Origin: JACRBR01 sp964371355
Lineage (GTDB): Bacteria > Chloroflexota > Dehalococcoidia > DSTF01 > JACRBR01
Reading direction: 5' to 3'
DNA length: 64,000 bases
Assembly: GCA_964371355.1 (NCBI GenBank)
Contig: CAYJMG010000005.1
Span: forward strand, 81,610-145,609
A program made the translations under genes and the position numbers. Shown in pieces: positions 15,283 to 23,235 of the stretch (position 1 is the stretch's first letter; every line of letters starts with the position of its first letter). The notes under the pieces are model-generated. The model was not told the DNA's origin and did not search any database. It worked only from the letters and a program-made list of their open reading frames with translations.

Positions 15283-16071
15283 CTAGATCTGGCTGAACCC
15301 AAAGAAGTCGAAGTACTGGTTGAAGACTGTCAGGCGGTCCGAGAAGACGAGGATACCTACGAGGATCACCATCGCGCTCGTCGCCATCTCCAAGACGGGC
15401 AGTGCGCCACGAATCCTCCGCAGGAACGCCGTGACAGGGACGAAGGCGAACGCCGTAATCAGGAACGGCAAGCCGAGCCCGAGCGAATACACGAACAACA
15501 GGTAGCCGCCGCGCGCGACCGTGCTGGATGACGCCGCGAGTGTCAGGATCGCCCCGAGCACCGGGCCGATGCAAGGTGTCCAGCCGACGGAGAACGCCGA
15601 CCCGACGCCAAATGACTTCGCATAGGTGGCGGCGCGGCCCCAGCCCCCCGCGCCCGGCATCTCGGTGAAGGCAGCGACGGGGCCGGTGGACGTCTGTAGC
15701 GAGTACGTGCGATAGAGCCATGGAATCCGAATGACGCCCAGAAGGTTGAGGCCCATCACGATCAGGAAGATACCGGCGATGCGCTCGAAGGTCGGGAGGT
15801 TATCGCGAATCACGTAGCCGAAGAGTCCCACCGATGCGCCCAGCAGCGTGAAAACGGCCGTGAACCCCATGACGAAGCTGGCGGCGTTCGCGATCGTCTC
15901 GCGGCGGTGCTCGGCACCCTCGATGTACCCGGTGGTCCCGGTGAGGTGGGCAAGGTATGCGGGAACGAGCGGTAGTACGCAGGGCGACAGAAACGAGAGC
16001 ACACCGGCAAGGAAGGCGAATGCGAATGCCCACGGCCCGTCAAGAAAGCCGACCCAGCTCTCGGTGGTCAT
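15283..16071 (-). CDS. ccdA: Cytochrome c biogenesis protein CcdA
   Basis: 262 residues from ATG 16071. A polytopic membrane protein with about six helices that carries electrons from cytoplasmic thioredoxin to extracytoplasmic thiol proteins. Key features: LSFLSPCVLPLVPAYL with the first redox Cys and its PCxxP setting, and VGWTPCIGPVLG with the second. It is convergent with the crp gene (6 bases between stops) and divergent from plsY. With the nearby TlpA and small thioredoxin-like protein it makes a full thiol-reducing path across the membrane. Confidence 0.95.
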   Translation of the reverse strand: MTTESWVGFLDGPWAFAFAFLAGVLSFLSPCVLPLVPAYLAHLTGTTGYIEGAEHRRETIANAASFVMGFTAVFTLLGASVGLFGYVIRDNLPTFERIAGIFLIVMGLNLLGVIRIPWLYRTYSLQTSTGPVAAFTEMPGAGGWGRAATYAKSFGVGSAFSVGWTPCIGPVLGAILTLAASSSTVARGGYLLFVYSLGLGLPFLITAFAFVPVTAFLRRIRGALPVLEMATSAMVILVGILVFSDRLTVFNQYFDFFGFSQI

Positions 16072-16137
16072 GGCCCGATCATCGATCCGCGCCGCCGCCG
16101 GTTCAGTGACGTGGATCACGATGTCTCGATGCCTTTG

Positions 16138-16151
16138 GTGATCCGCATCAC
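16138..16151. promoter_or_regulatory. CRP/FNR-type site between ccdA and plsY
   Basis: GTGATCCGCATCAC, a perfect GTGAT-N4-ATCAC palindrome, lies 67 bases from the ccdA start and 75 from the plsY start. The half-sites match those before tlpA and before the peptidylprolyl isomerase gene. Confidence 0.6.
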
Positions 16152-16225
16152 TGATCTCATGCCGCAGTCGTGGCGTATACATGTGCATGCGGAAAGCCAC
16201 AGCCCGCCCGCCCGCCGCCCGTACC

Positions 16226-16861
16226 ATGCTCGCCGCCCTTGTCGGTTACCTGATTGGCACCATGCCCAGCGCTGACCTTGCGGCGCGCGGGGCCGCCCGT
16301 CGAAACGGCACGGCGCGCCACGACCTACGGGAGCACGGCACGGGGAATCCGGGCGGCTTGAACGCCGCGAAGGTCCTGGGGACAAGGTGGGGGCTGGCTG
16401 TTATGGCCGCCGACATCGCGAAGGGCGCCGTGGCCTCGATCGCCGGACGTCGGATCGCGGGAGGTGCGGGCGCGTACGCGGCGGGAGCTGGGGCAGTGAT
16501 CGGGCACTGCCTGCCGGTATGGAGCGGCTTCCGCGGGGGCAAGGGAATCGCCACGAGCGCCGGGACGGCGGCGGTGTGCTTCCCGGCGTATATGCCCGTT
16601 GACCTCGCTGTTGCGGGTGGAACGCTCGGGCTATCGCGCGGTCAGGCGAATCTTGCGGCGTTGATATCGTCCTCGATGTTCACCGCGGCATCGTTCGTCT
16701 GGTGGAGACGGCGGCGGGGAAACCTCTGGGGCCCGGCGCCGACCCTTGGCCTGCCCATGTATGCCGCTCTCACGAGCGCCGTGATCTGCTGGCGATTCTA
16801 TAGCTCGCCGCAGCGGGCGTCAGGCGCGGCGGTGGGCGACCCATCCGCGGTGTCAGCATGA
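16226..16861 (+). CDS. plsY: Glycerol-3-phosphate acyltransferase PlsY
   Basis: 211 residues from ATG 16226 (an upstream in-frame start at 16181 would add 15). An integral membrane enzyme that moves an acyl group from acyl-phosphate to glycerol-3-phosphate, the first step of phospholipid synthesis. The three PlsY motifs are visible: GYLIGTMPSADL, GTGNPGGLNAAKVLG and VIGHCLPVWSGFRGGKGIATSAG. The stop overlaps the DegV start (ATGA), and the downstream fatty-acid-binding DegV protein fits a lipid link. Confidence 0.9.
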   Translation: MLAALVGYLIGTMPSADLAARGAARRNGTARHDLREHGTGNPGGLNAAKVLGTRWGLAVMAADIAKGAVASIAGRRIAGGAGAYAAGAGAVIGHCLPVWSGFRGGKGIATSAGTAAVCFPAYMPVDLAVAGGTLGLSRGQANLAALISSSMFTAASFVWWRRRRGNLWGPAPTLGLPMYAALTSAVICWRFYSSPQRASGAAVGDPSAVSA

Positions 16862-17700
16862 TTGGCGGCATCGCCCTCGTCACGGATTCGGCTTCGTACC
16901 TGCCTGCCGGTGTCCGCGCGGCGCATGGCGTGATCGTCGTGCCCCTTACGGTGGTCATCGACGGCCGCGAGTTCCGCGAGGGCGTGGACATTGACGCTGA
17001 TGAGTTCTACCGTCTGGCGGAAAGCGCGACCTCCATTACGACCTCACAACCGTCGCCCGGGGTGATCGCGGATGCGTACAGCCAAGCGGCGGACGAGGGC
17101 GCGAAGTCGATCGTCTCCGTGCACATCGGTGCATCGCTGTCCGGCACGGTGCAGTCGGCCGGCATCGCCGCGGGCCTCTCGCCGGTACCGGTGACGGTCG
17201 TGGACAGCGGCCAGGCTTCGTTTGCCGAAGGGCTGGTCGTGCTCGAGGTGATCGATGCTCTCCGGCGCGGCGCGACGGTGGCGGCTGTACCAGGGATAGC
17301 CGCCGAGGCCTCGTCGCGCGTCAACAGCACGTTTGTCGTGAAGACGCTGGACATGCTCCGCCGTGGCGGACGCCTCGAACAAGGTGAAGCGGTGAGCGCG
17401 ATCCCGGTCCTGGTCACCGAGGCCGGCTCGGTGCGTGTTGCAGGTTCTGCCGCGACAATACCCGAAGCGGTCGCCATCATGACCGGGCACATCAAGGACG
17501 CCGCAACGGCAGCGGCGCATGGGCTACGGGTGGGAATCGGCCACGGGGCTGCGGCTCCAATCGCCCAGGCGCTGCGCGAACGAGTGTCGGCCATGGAGGG
17601 TATCGAGGAGATCATCGACTACGTCGTGGGGCCGAGCATCGGGGCGCACACGGGCGCGGGCAACGCGGGAGCCGTCTACATACGCAGAGCAAGCGCATGA
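16858..17700 (+). CDS. DegV family fatty-acid-binding protein
   Basis: 280 residues, the usual length. It opens with IALVTDSASYLP and has the TSQPSPGVIADAY and VHIGASLSGTVQSA motifs of the DegV/FakB family. Members bind one fatty acid and in Gram-positive bacteria present it to a fatty acid kinase, which makes acyl-phosphate, the donor used by PlsY. Four-base overlaps (ATGA) tie it to plsY upstream and to the disulfide reductase downstream. No FakA kinase gene is in the window. Confidence 0.92.
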   Translation: MIGGIALVTDSASYLPAGVRAAHGVIVVPLTVVIDGREFREGVDIDADEFYRLAESATSITTSQPSPGVIADAYSQAADEGAKSIVSVHIGASLSGTVQSAGIAAGLSPVPVTVVDSGQASFAEGLVVLEVIDALRRGATVAAVPGIAAEASSRVNSTFVVKTLDMLRRGGRLEQGEAVSAIPVLVTEAGSVRVAGSAATIPEAVAIMTGHIKDAATAAAHGLRVGIGHGAAAPIAQALRERVSAMEGIEEIIDYVVGPSIGAHTGAGNAGAVYIRRASA

Positions 17701-19124
17701 AGTTCGACTACGACCTGCTCGTCATCGGTGCGGGTTCAGCAGGCATGGCTGCGGCCGAGATTGCGCCCCGCATGGGGGCACGCGTTGCGCTCGTCGAACG
17801 CGATCGTATCGGCGGCGACTGCCTGTGGACGGGCTGCGTGCCGAGCAAAGCGCTTATCGCGTCCGCAAGACTCGCGCACGGCATGCGGCGCGCGGCGGCG
17901 CTGGGGCTGCCGCCGGCTGACGCCGCGATCGACACCGCGCCCGTCATGGAGCGCGTTCGGCGCGTGCAGGGCGAGATTGCCGCTACGAGCGACAGCGCGG
18001 AGCACTTCGAGCGGCTTGGCGTGACCGTCCTGACGGGCGATGCGCGGCTCCGCGACGAGCACTCAGCGGTCGTCGACGGACGCGCGGTCACTTCTCGCTA
18101 TGTTTTGCTGGCGACCGGCTCAAGGCCCGCCGTGCCACCAATCGTTGGGCTCGCGGAGGCCGGGTACCTGACGAGCGAAACGTTGTTCACTCTCGAGCGC
18201 CTACCTTCATCCATCATCGTGATCGGTGGCGGCCCGATTGCCGTGGAGATGGCGCAGGCGATGCGCCGGCTCGACGTCGTCGTGACGATCTTGGAGGCGC
18301 TACCGAGGATCCTGGGCCGTGAAGAGCCGTGTCTCAGCGACGGCGTCCGCGAAATCCTGCAAGATGAAGGCGTGGGCGTCCATACGGGCGTCACGGTTGC
18401 AGGTGTGAACCGGGGCGGCGGCGGCAAGACGGTCGCGGGCACGATTGGCGGCTCGGATCGGGAGTGGAGCGCGGACGAGATCTTCGTTGCCACGGGGAGA
18501 ACACCCAACCTCGATTCGCTGAGGCTCGATGCAGCGGGCGTGACACACACGAAGAGGGGCATCACGGTCGACGAACGCCTGCGCACGAGCATCGCCTCGG
18601 TGTATGCGGCGGGCGACGTCGCCGGACGGTTCCTCTTCACACACAGCGCCGTGTCGGAGGCCACTACCGCCTTGCGCAACATGTTCTACCCCGGCTCGAA
18701 GCCTGCAGCGACGGCCGTCCCCTGGACGACGTTCACAGACCCCGAGCTGGGCCATGCCGGCATGACGAGCGGGGAGGCGGTGACATCGCTCGGTGCCGGC
18801 AAGATGTTGACTTTCCGACAGTCTCTTGCCGAGTCTGACCGGGCGCGTGCGGAGGGCGAGGACGGCGAGATCGTGCTGGTGACCGACACGCAGTACCGCC
18901 TGCTCGGCGCGCACGTGCTTGCGACAGGCGCGGGCGACATGATGGGGTCGTTGGCAGACGCGATCGCGCGCCGTGCGCGCGTCACACCGGACTTCGCCAA
19001 TGCAATCCAGGTCTACCCGACGATCTCGTTTTCCATCAGCCAGACGGCGGGCCAGGCAACCTATCGCCAGCTCAGCCGCCCGTTTCTGAGGGCCATGCGC
19101 CGTATCGGCGATCTGGTCCGCTAA
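17697..19124 (+). CDS. Pyridine nucleotide-disulfide oxidoreductase (dihydrolipoamide dehydrogenase / mercuric reductase-like)
   Basis: 475 residues. FAD-binding GAGSAGMAAAE near the start, redox-active disulfide GGDCLWTGCVPSKALI (CxxxxC), NAD(P)-binding GGGPIAVEMAQ, and FAD motif VYAAGDVAG. The C-terminal dimer domain has VYPTISFS where dihydrolipoamide dehydrogenases have HPT(L/M)SE, so the catalytic His is replaced by Tyr and a classic lipoamide activity is doubtful. It is the third gene of the overlapping plsY-degV set. The true acceptor is unknown, perhaps a thiol or quinone. Confidence 0.88.
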   Translation: MKFDYDLLVIGAGSAGMAAAEIAPRMGARVALVERDRIGGDCLWTGCVPSKALIASARLAHGMRRAAALGLPPADAAIDTAPVMERVRRVQGEIAATSDSAEHFERLGVTVLTGDARLRDEHSAVVDGRAVTSRYVLLATGSRPAVPPIVGLAEAGYLTSETLFTLERLPSSIIVIGGGPIAVEMAQAMRRLDVVVTILEALPRILGREEPCLSDGVREILQDEGVGVHTGVTVAGVNRGGGGKTVAGTIGGSDREWSADEIFVATGRTPNLDSLRLDAAGVTHTKRGITVDERLRTSIASVYAAGDVAGRFLFTHSAVSEATTALRNMFYPGSKPAATAVPWTTFTDPELGHAGMTSGEAVTSLGAGKMLTFRQSLAESDRARAEGEDGEIVLVTDTQYRLLGAHVLATGAGDMMGSLADAIARRARVTPDFANAIQVYPTISFSISQTAGQATYRQLSRPFLRAMRRIGDLVR

Positions 19125-19335
19125 GGCGGCGATTTGCCTATCGATGCTGCCGTCGGGCATGATCCGACAACGCCAGCAGCGGGCAGCCTCGCATCTCATG
19201 CCTCAGGACGTCTCGATCGGGTCAGGTGCCTGAGGCCGCCAACCTTCACGCCCGCGCCCGTTCTTGTCCGATGGTGGAACGCAGTCCGCCAAGCGACCCT
19301 AACGCAGATCACCTTGACGCGATGTCAGGCTCGGC

Positions 19336-19349
19336 GTGATGCCGATCAC
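19336..19349. promoter_or_regulatory. CRP/FNR-type site upstream of the peptidylprolyl isomerase gene
   Basis: GTGATGCCGATCAC, a perfect GTGAT-N4-ATCAC palindrome 48 bases before ATG 19398. It is the third copy of the same half-site pattern within 5.1 kb. Confidence 0.6.
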
Positions 19350-19397
19350 AGTCCGAGGCGTCCCGCGCCCCTTACGCTCGCGTCACTGGAGGTGCGG

Positions 19398-20228
19398 ATG
19401 GCGCGGCAGCAACGACGACAACACCATCAACAACAGACGAAGCGAAGGAAGGCTTACACACCTTATGCCTCGGCAGCGGCGTCCCATATCAAGCCCCTGG
19501 GCGCCTTTCGCATCTTCAGCAACTACCGGCTGTTCGCGATTGTCGGCGCGGTCTCGCTGTTCGGCGCATACGGTCTGTCAGTGGCCTCGGGGGGGCGCGT
19601 TACAGCGCACGGGTCTTCCTCCACCAGCTCGCATGGCGGCGTCCGCGGCGACGGAGTGCAGCAGCAGACTCCGGTGGCCGGCGGGTTGGGATCGCCAGAT
19701 CCGTCCCGCATCGTCAAGCAATACTCTGCCCCACCGCCCCAGACGATCTACCCCAACCGCCGGTATCTCGCCGTGTTCGAGACGGACCGCGGCCAGATTC
19801 TGGTCGAGCTGCTGGCGCAGGTGGCCCCGCAGGCGGTCAACAACTTCGTGTTTCTCTCTCGCGACGGGTTCTACGACGGGATCTCCTTCCACCGCGTCAT
19901 TCCCGGCTTTGTCGCGCAGGCCGGCGACCCGACAGGGACGGGGCTGGGTGGGCCCGGTTACGAGCTTCCGTTCGAGCCGTCGTCATTGCTGTTTGAGCCG
20001 GGCGTGCTGGCCATCGCTAAGCCATCCGACGCTTCGTCTCTGAACAATGGCAGCCAGTTCTTTTTCGCGCTGGGACGCGAACCCGCCCTCGACGGAAAAT
20101 CAACCGTCTTCGGCCGCATCCTTGAAGGCCGCGATGTGCTCGATGCGCTGTCACCCCGCGACCCGCAGGCCACGCGCGACGCACCCGCGGGCGACGTGAT
20201 CAGGTCGGTCACGATCATCGAGTCCTGA
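19398..20228 (+). CDS. Cyclophilin-type peptidylprolyl cis-trans isomerase, membrane-anchored
   Basis: 276 residues from ATG 19398, which has GGAGG six bases upstream. A basic, Gln-rich N-terminus is followed by one membrane segment (about 45-62). After a Ser/Gly linker the cyclophilin domain starts near residue 112 (RRYLAVFETDRGQILVELL). It has the active-site block FYDGISFHRVIPGFVAQAGDP and NNGSQFFFALG. It likely speeds proline isomerisation of exported proteins outside the membrane. A CRP-type site upstream groups it with tlpA and ccdA as an envelope-folding function. Confidence 0.92.
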   Translation: MARQQRRQHHQQQTKRRKAYTPYASAAASHIKPLGAFRIFSNYRLFAIVGAVSLFGAYGLSVASGGRVTAHGSSSTSSHGGVRGDGVQQQTPVAGGLGSPDPSRIVKQYSAPPPQTIYPNRRYLAVFETDRGQILVELLAQVAPQAVNNFVFLSRDGFYDGISFHRVIPGFVAQAGDPTGTGLGGPGYELPFEPSSLLFEPGVLAIAKPSDASSLNNGSQFFFALGREPALDGKSTVFGRILEGRDVLDALSPRDPQATRDAPAGDVIRSVTIIES

Positions 20229-20702
20229 CGGATGGTTGGGCTTCCGGTGCGACGTGCATCCAGCGACGATGGACGGCACACTGGATGTCAAATAACGCAC
20301 TACGCGCTGCAGGATCGTGCGAGGATTGTGCCTACTGATACTCGATTCGGCCGATGCGACTCGCCTGTTGTGGCCATCCGGTCAAGGCATGCGCTCCCAG
20401 GCGACCGCTGGGTGGAGTCGGAGCCTGCGCACCAGTGCGGGCGATGGAGTCGATGCCTCGAGTAGAAAGCGCCACCCGACCACGTCCGAAGACCTGATGA
20501 CCTCAAACATGCTGGGAAGGGTCACGGTCTCCCGCTCGCTCGAGCGCGATCACGTCCCGCGCGATGGCGTGCATTCGTTGTCTGGGCAAGGGAACGACAG
20601 TTGCAGAGGGGCCCGTCAGGAAGTACTCGTGCGCGGTTTCCGCGGTACAGTACGCGCCATTGGTGCGGATCGACGGCAGGCGGCAACACGCGAAGGAACG
20701 AC
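20229..20702. other. 474-base region without a supported gene
   Basis: No confident gene. On the minus strand 20503-20685 reads like a protein C-terminus (TGPSATVVPLPRQRMHAI, then ARDVIALERAG), but it has no start, no identifiable family and no continuation, so it may be a gene remnant. No clear promoter for the GH32 gene was found. Only a weak purine stretch (GAAGGAACGAC) precedes ATG 20703. Confidence 0.3.
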
Positions 20703-22142
20703 ATGAGCCAGGCGCCAGAGCGTCATCGCCCCATCTACCACTTCTCCGCACCCGCGAACTGGCTGAACGATCCGAACGGACTGCTGCAGTGGCGGGGTCG
20801 CTATCACGTCTTCTATCAATACAACCCGAACGGAGCCTTCCACGGCACAATCCACTGGGGTCATGCGGTATCGGACGATTTGGTGCATTGGCGGGACCTG
20901 GCGATGGCGTTGGCGCCCACGCCAGGAGGTCCGGACAAGGACGGCGTTTTCTCTGGCTGCGCCGCCGATCGCGAGGGAATTCCAACGCTCGTGTATACAG
21001 GCATCTTTCCAGAGGTGCAGTGCCTGGCCGAGGCCACTGATCCCAACGACCCCGACCTGACTGTCTGGCGCAAGCACCCCGCCAACCCCGTGATCGGCGC
21101 GCCCCCGGCGGAACTACAGGTGGCAGGGTTTCGAGATCCCTTCGTCTGGCGGGAGGCCGATGGCTGGTATTGTGCCATCGGCTCAGGCATCAAGGGCGGC
21201 GGAGGCCTCGTACTCCTCTACCGGTCGCCAGACCTAGTGCACTGGGAGTACCTGCACGAGCTGTGCCGCGGCGAGCCCGACGAAAGTGGGCTCATGTGGG
21301 AGTGCCCGAACTTCTTCCCCATCGACGGAAAGCATGCGTTGTTGGTGTCGTCGATCCCGCTGAACAAAGTCCTCTGCCTGGTTGGAGACTACAGCCAACA
21401 TCGTTTCACGCCGGAGCGGACGAGCATACTCGACAATGGCGGGTCGTTCTACGCCCCGCAGGTGATGCTGGATGACCATGGCCGCCGGTTGATGTGGGGT
21501 TGGCTCCGCGAGACCCGTAGCTCTCAGGCACAAATGGCGGCCGGATGGTCGGGCGTCCTGTCCCTACCAACCGAGCTGCTGATGAACAACGAAGGAACCC
21601 TGTACTCGCGTCCTGTGGCGGAACTCACCTCGCTTCGTGCGGCGCACAGCCAATACCGCGATGTCACCCTGCGACCGGAGCAAGACGACCGCTTGGAATC
21701 TGTCGCCGGCACGCGGATGGAAATCCAGGCCGTGTTCGAGCCGGGCACGGCTCGCCAGGTCGGGTTGCATTTGTTCCAGTCTCGGGACGGGGTGGAGCGG
21801 ACGTCTGTTTTCCTCGACTGCGACCGCCGGGAATTGGTCATCGACCGCGAACGAGCGAGCCTCGATCCGGGGACAGTTCGGGATGTCCGGAGCGCGCCCC
21901 TTCGGCTTACTCCGGATGGACTGCTCGCTCTACATGTCTTCCTCGACGGCTCGGTAATTGAAGTCTTCGCAAACGATCAGCTCTGTCTAACCAGCCGTGT
22001 CTATCCCACCCTGACAGACAGCCGGGGTGTGCGGCCGTTTGTGAACGTTGGATCGGCGGAGCTGCGGTCACTCGACGTATGGGACATGCTCTCAATCTGG
22101 CCATCTGGGGAGCGATCGCTGCCGACTCGCTCGCCCGGGTAG
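20703..22142 (+). CDS. GH32 beta-fructofuranosidase (sucrose-6-phosphate hydrolase / invertase type)
   Basis: 479 residues. Cleaves terminal beta-fructosyl bonds such as those in sucrose or its phosphate. The five-blade propeller carries WLNDPNG (nucleophile Asp23), FRDP (143-146) and WECPNFF (acid/base Glu200). A C-terminal beta-sandwich begins near residue 345 and ends with DGSVIEVFAND, typical of GH32. No signal peptide is present, so the enzyme is intracellular. No sugar transporter or fructokinase is next to it. The PfkB gene at 40 kb looks adenosine-kinase-like instead. Confidence 0.93.
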   Translation: MSQAPERHRPIYHFSAPANWLNDPNGLLQWRGRYHVFYQYNPNGAFHGTIHWGHAVSDDLVHWRDLAMALAPTPGGPDKDGVFSGCAADREGIPTLVYTGIFPEVQCLAEATDPNDPDLTVWRKHPANPVIGAPPAELQVAGFRDPFVWREADGWYCAIGSGIKGGGGLVLLYRSPDLVHWEYLHELCRGEPDESGLMWECPNFFPIDGKHALLVSSIPLNKVLCLVGDYSQHRFTPERTSILDNGGSFYAPQVMLDDHGRRLMWGWLRETRSSQAQMAAGWSGVLSLPTELLMNNEGTLYSRPVAELTSLRAAHSQYRDVTLRPEQDDRLESVAGTRMEIQAVFEPGTARQVGLHLFQSRDGVERTSVFLDCDRRELVIDRERASLDPGTVRDVRSAPLRLTPDGLLALHVFLDGSVIEVFANDQLCLTSRVYPTLTDSRGVRPFVNVGSAELRSLDVWDMLSIWPSGERSLPTRSPG

Positions 22143-22191
22143 GGGTTCCACGCCGCGCGGGCGGCATCGGGCGTGAAGCCGTGTCTCTCCG

Positions 22192-23022
22192 TCAGGGGTG
22201 AGGGCCCCTGGAGAGCGACGCGAGGGCCGCCCATGTTTCGCCGTCCGCCGGGATCCACTCCTGCCAGTTGAGCTCGTTCCAGATGTCGCACACGGTGAGC
22301 TGGCCGATGAAACGCAGCTCCGGGCCGACCCCGCGATAGCGCCAAATGACGCGGTACTGGTGGCGGATCTTGTGCGGCAGCGGCTCGGCCCGCTCCCACG
22401 CATCCCAGAGGCGCCGGAGCTCCGCGGGGTCGCCGGCGAACAGGCGCTCCACTGCCTCGAGGTGCCACGGCGCGGGCCTCTCGAAATCACCCGGCTGGCG
22501 AGGATCGCTCTTGATGAGGCCGAGGAAGAACGACATGGTCTCGTCGTAGCTCGCGATGCACTGGGTGAACCGCGCGATGCTGGCGCCTGACAGCAGGTTC
22601 CGTGTCATGGGGTCGGGGAAGTCGCGCCGCACGTCCACGTCCCACACGACCTCGAACGGCCGGTTCCAGTGCACGACGTACGAGCCCTGGTTCGTGATGA
22701 ACACGGGCCACGGCGATTCATCCGCCTGGCGCTTCAGCTCATCGAGATCCGCGATGTACCGGCGCTCGAACACGCCGCGCCAGTCGATCGCGAAGCCGGC
22801 CCCCGCCACGATCGGGTTCGTCTCGTCGTGTGACAGTCCGATCGCGTTGAGGACCGCGTCGAGCGCCTTCCGGCTGGGATGCCGCGCTCCCCGTTCGTAC
22901 GCCTTCACGGCCGCAACGGACAGGCCGGAGCGTCGCGCGACCTCTGGTTGGGAGAGGCCCCGCTGGAGGCGTTGCGTCCGCAGCCTCTCATGCCAGGCGA
23001 AATCCGCGCTCAATCCGTCCAC
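22192..23022 (-). CDS. XRE-type regulator with MmyB-like ligand-binding domain
   Basis: 276 residues from GTG 23022; a GTG at 23100 would add 26. The helix-turn-helix covers about residues 10-65 (LRTQRLQRGLSQPEVARRSGLSVAAVKAYERG), followed by a ~180-residue domain with WPVFITNQGSYVVHWN and NLLSGASIARF. It resembles the MmyB/PAS-like domain of XRE regulators thought to bind fatty acid-like ligands. A TACAAT -10 at 23081-23076 lies upstream of GTG 23022 but downstream of GTG 23100, which favours the shorter start. It is convergent with the GH32 gene, so no shared operon. Confidence 0.78.
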   Translation of the reverse strand: MDGLSADFAWHERLRTQRLQRGLSQPEVARRSGLSVAAVKAYERGARHPSRKALDAVLNAIGLSHDETNPIVAGAGFAIDWRGVFERRYIADLDELKRQADESPWPVFITNQGSYVVHWNRPFEVVWDVDVRRDFPDPMTRNLLSGASIARFTQCIASYDETMSFFLGLIKSDPRQPGDFERPAPWHLEAVERLFAGDPAELRRLWDAWERAEPLPHKIRHQYRVIWRYRGVGPELRFIGQLTVCDIWNELNWQEWIPADGETWAALASLSRGPHP

Positions 23023-23075
23023 GCACGCACCTCGGGAACTTGACCCGCGCTGTCGGATAACGCGGGAGGTGACAA

Positions 23076-23081
23076 ATTGTA
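23076..23081 (-). promoter_or_regulatory. -10 element for the XRE regulator
   Basis: TACAAT on the minus strand, a five-of-six match. No good -35 is spaced correctly (GTGACA occurs but only 13 bases away). It supports the GTG 23022 start. Confidence 0.35.
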
Positions 23082-23235
23082 GCCGCTTTTCGCTTGTCAC
23101 GGTGGCCTCTTGGGCAGAGGATCGCCCCGCGGCTCCGGGCGATGGACTGAGCCGCGTGCCCGCGCGCCCATCGGGCAGCGGGCATTCGAGACTTCCAGCG
23201 GGTATCGAACGTTGGGTGCGTGGAGGAGAAGAGCG

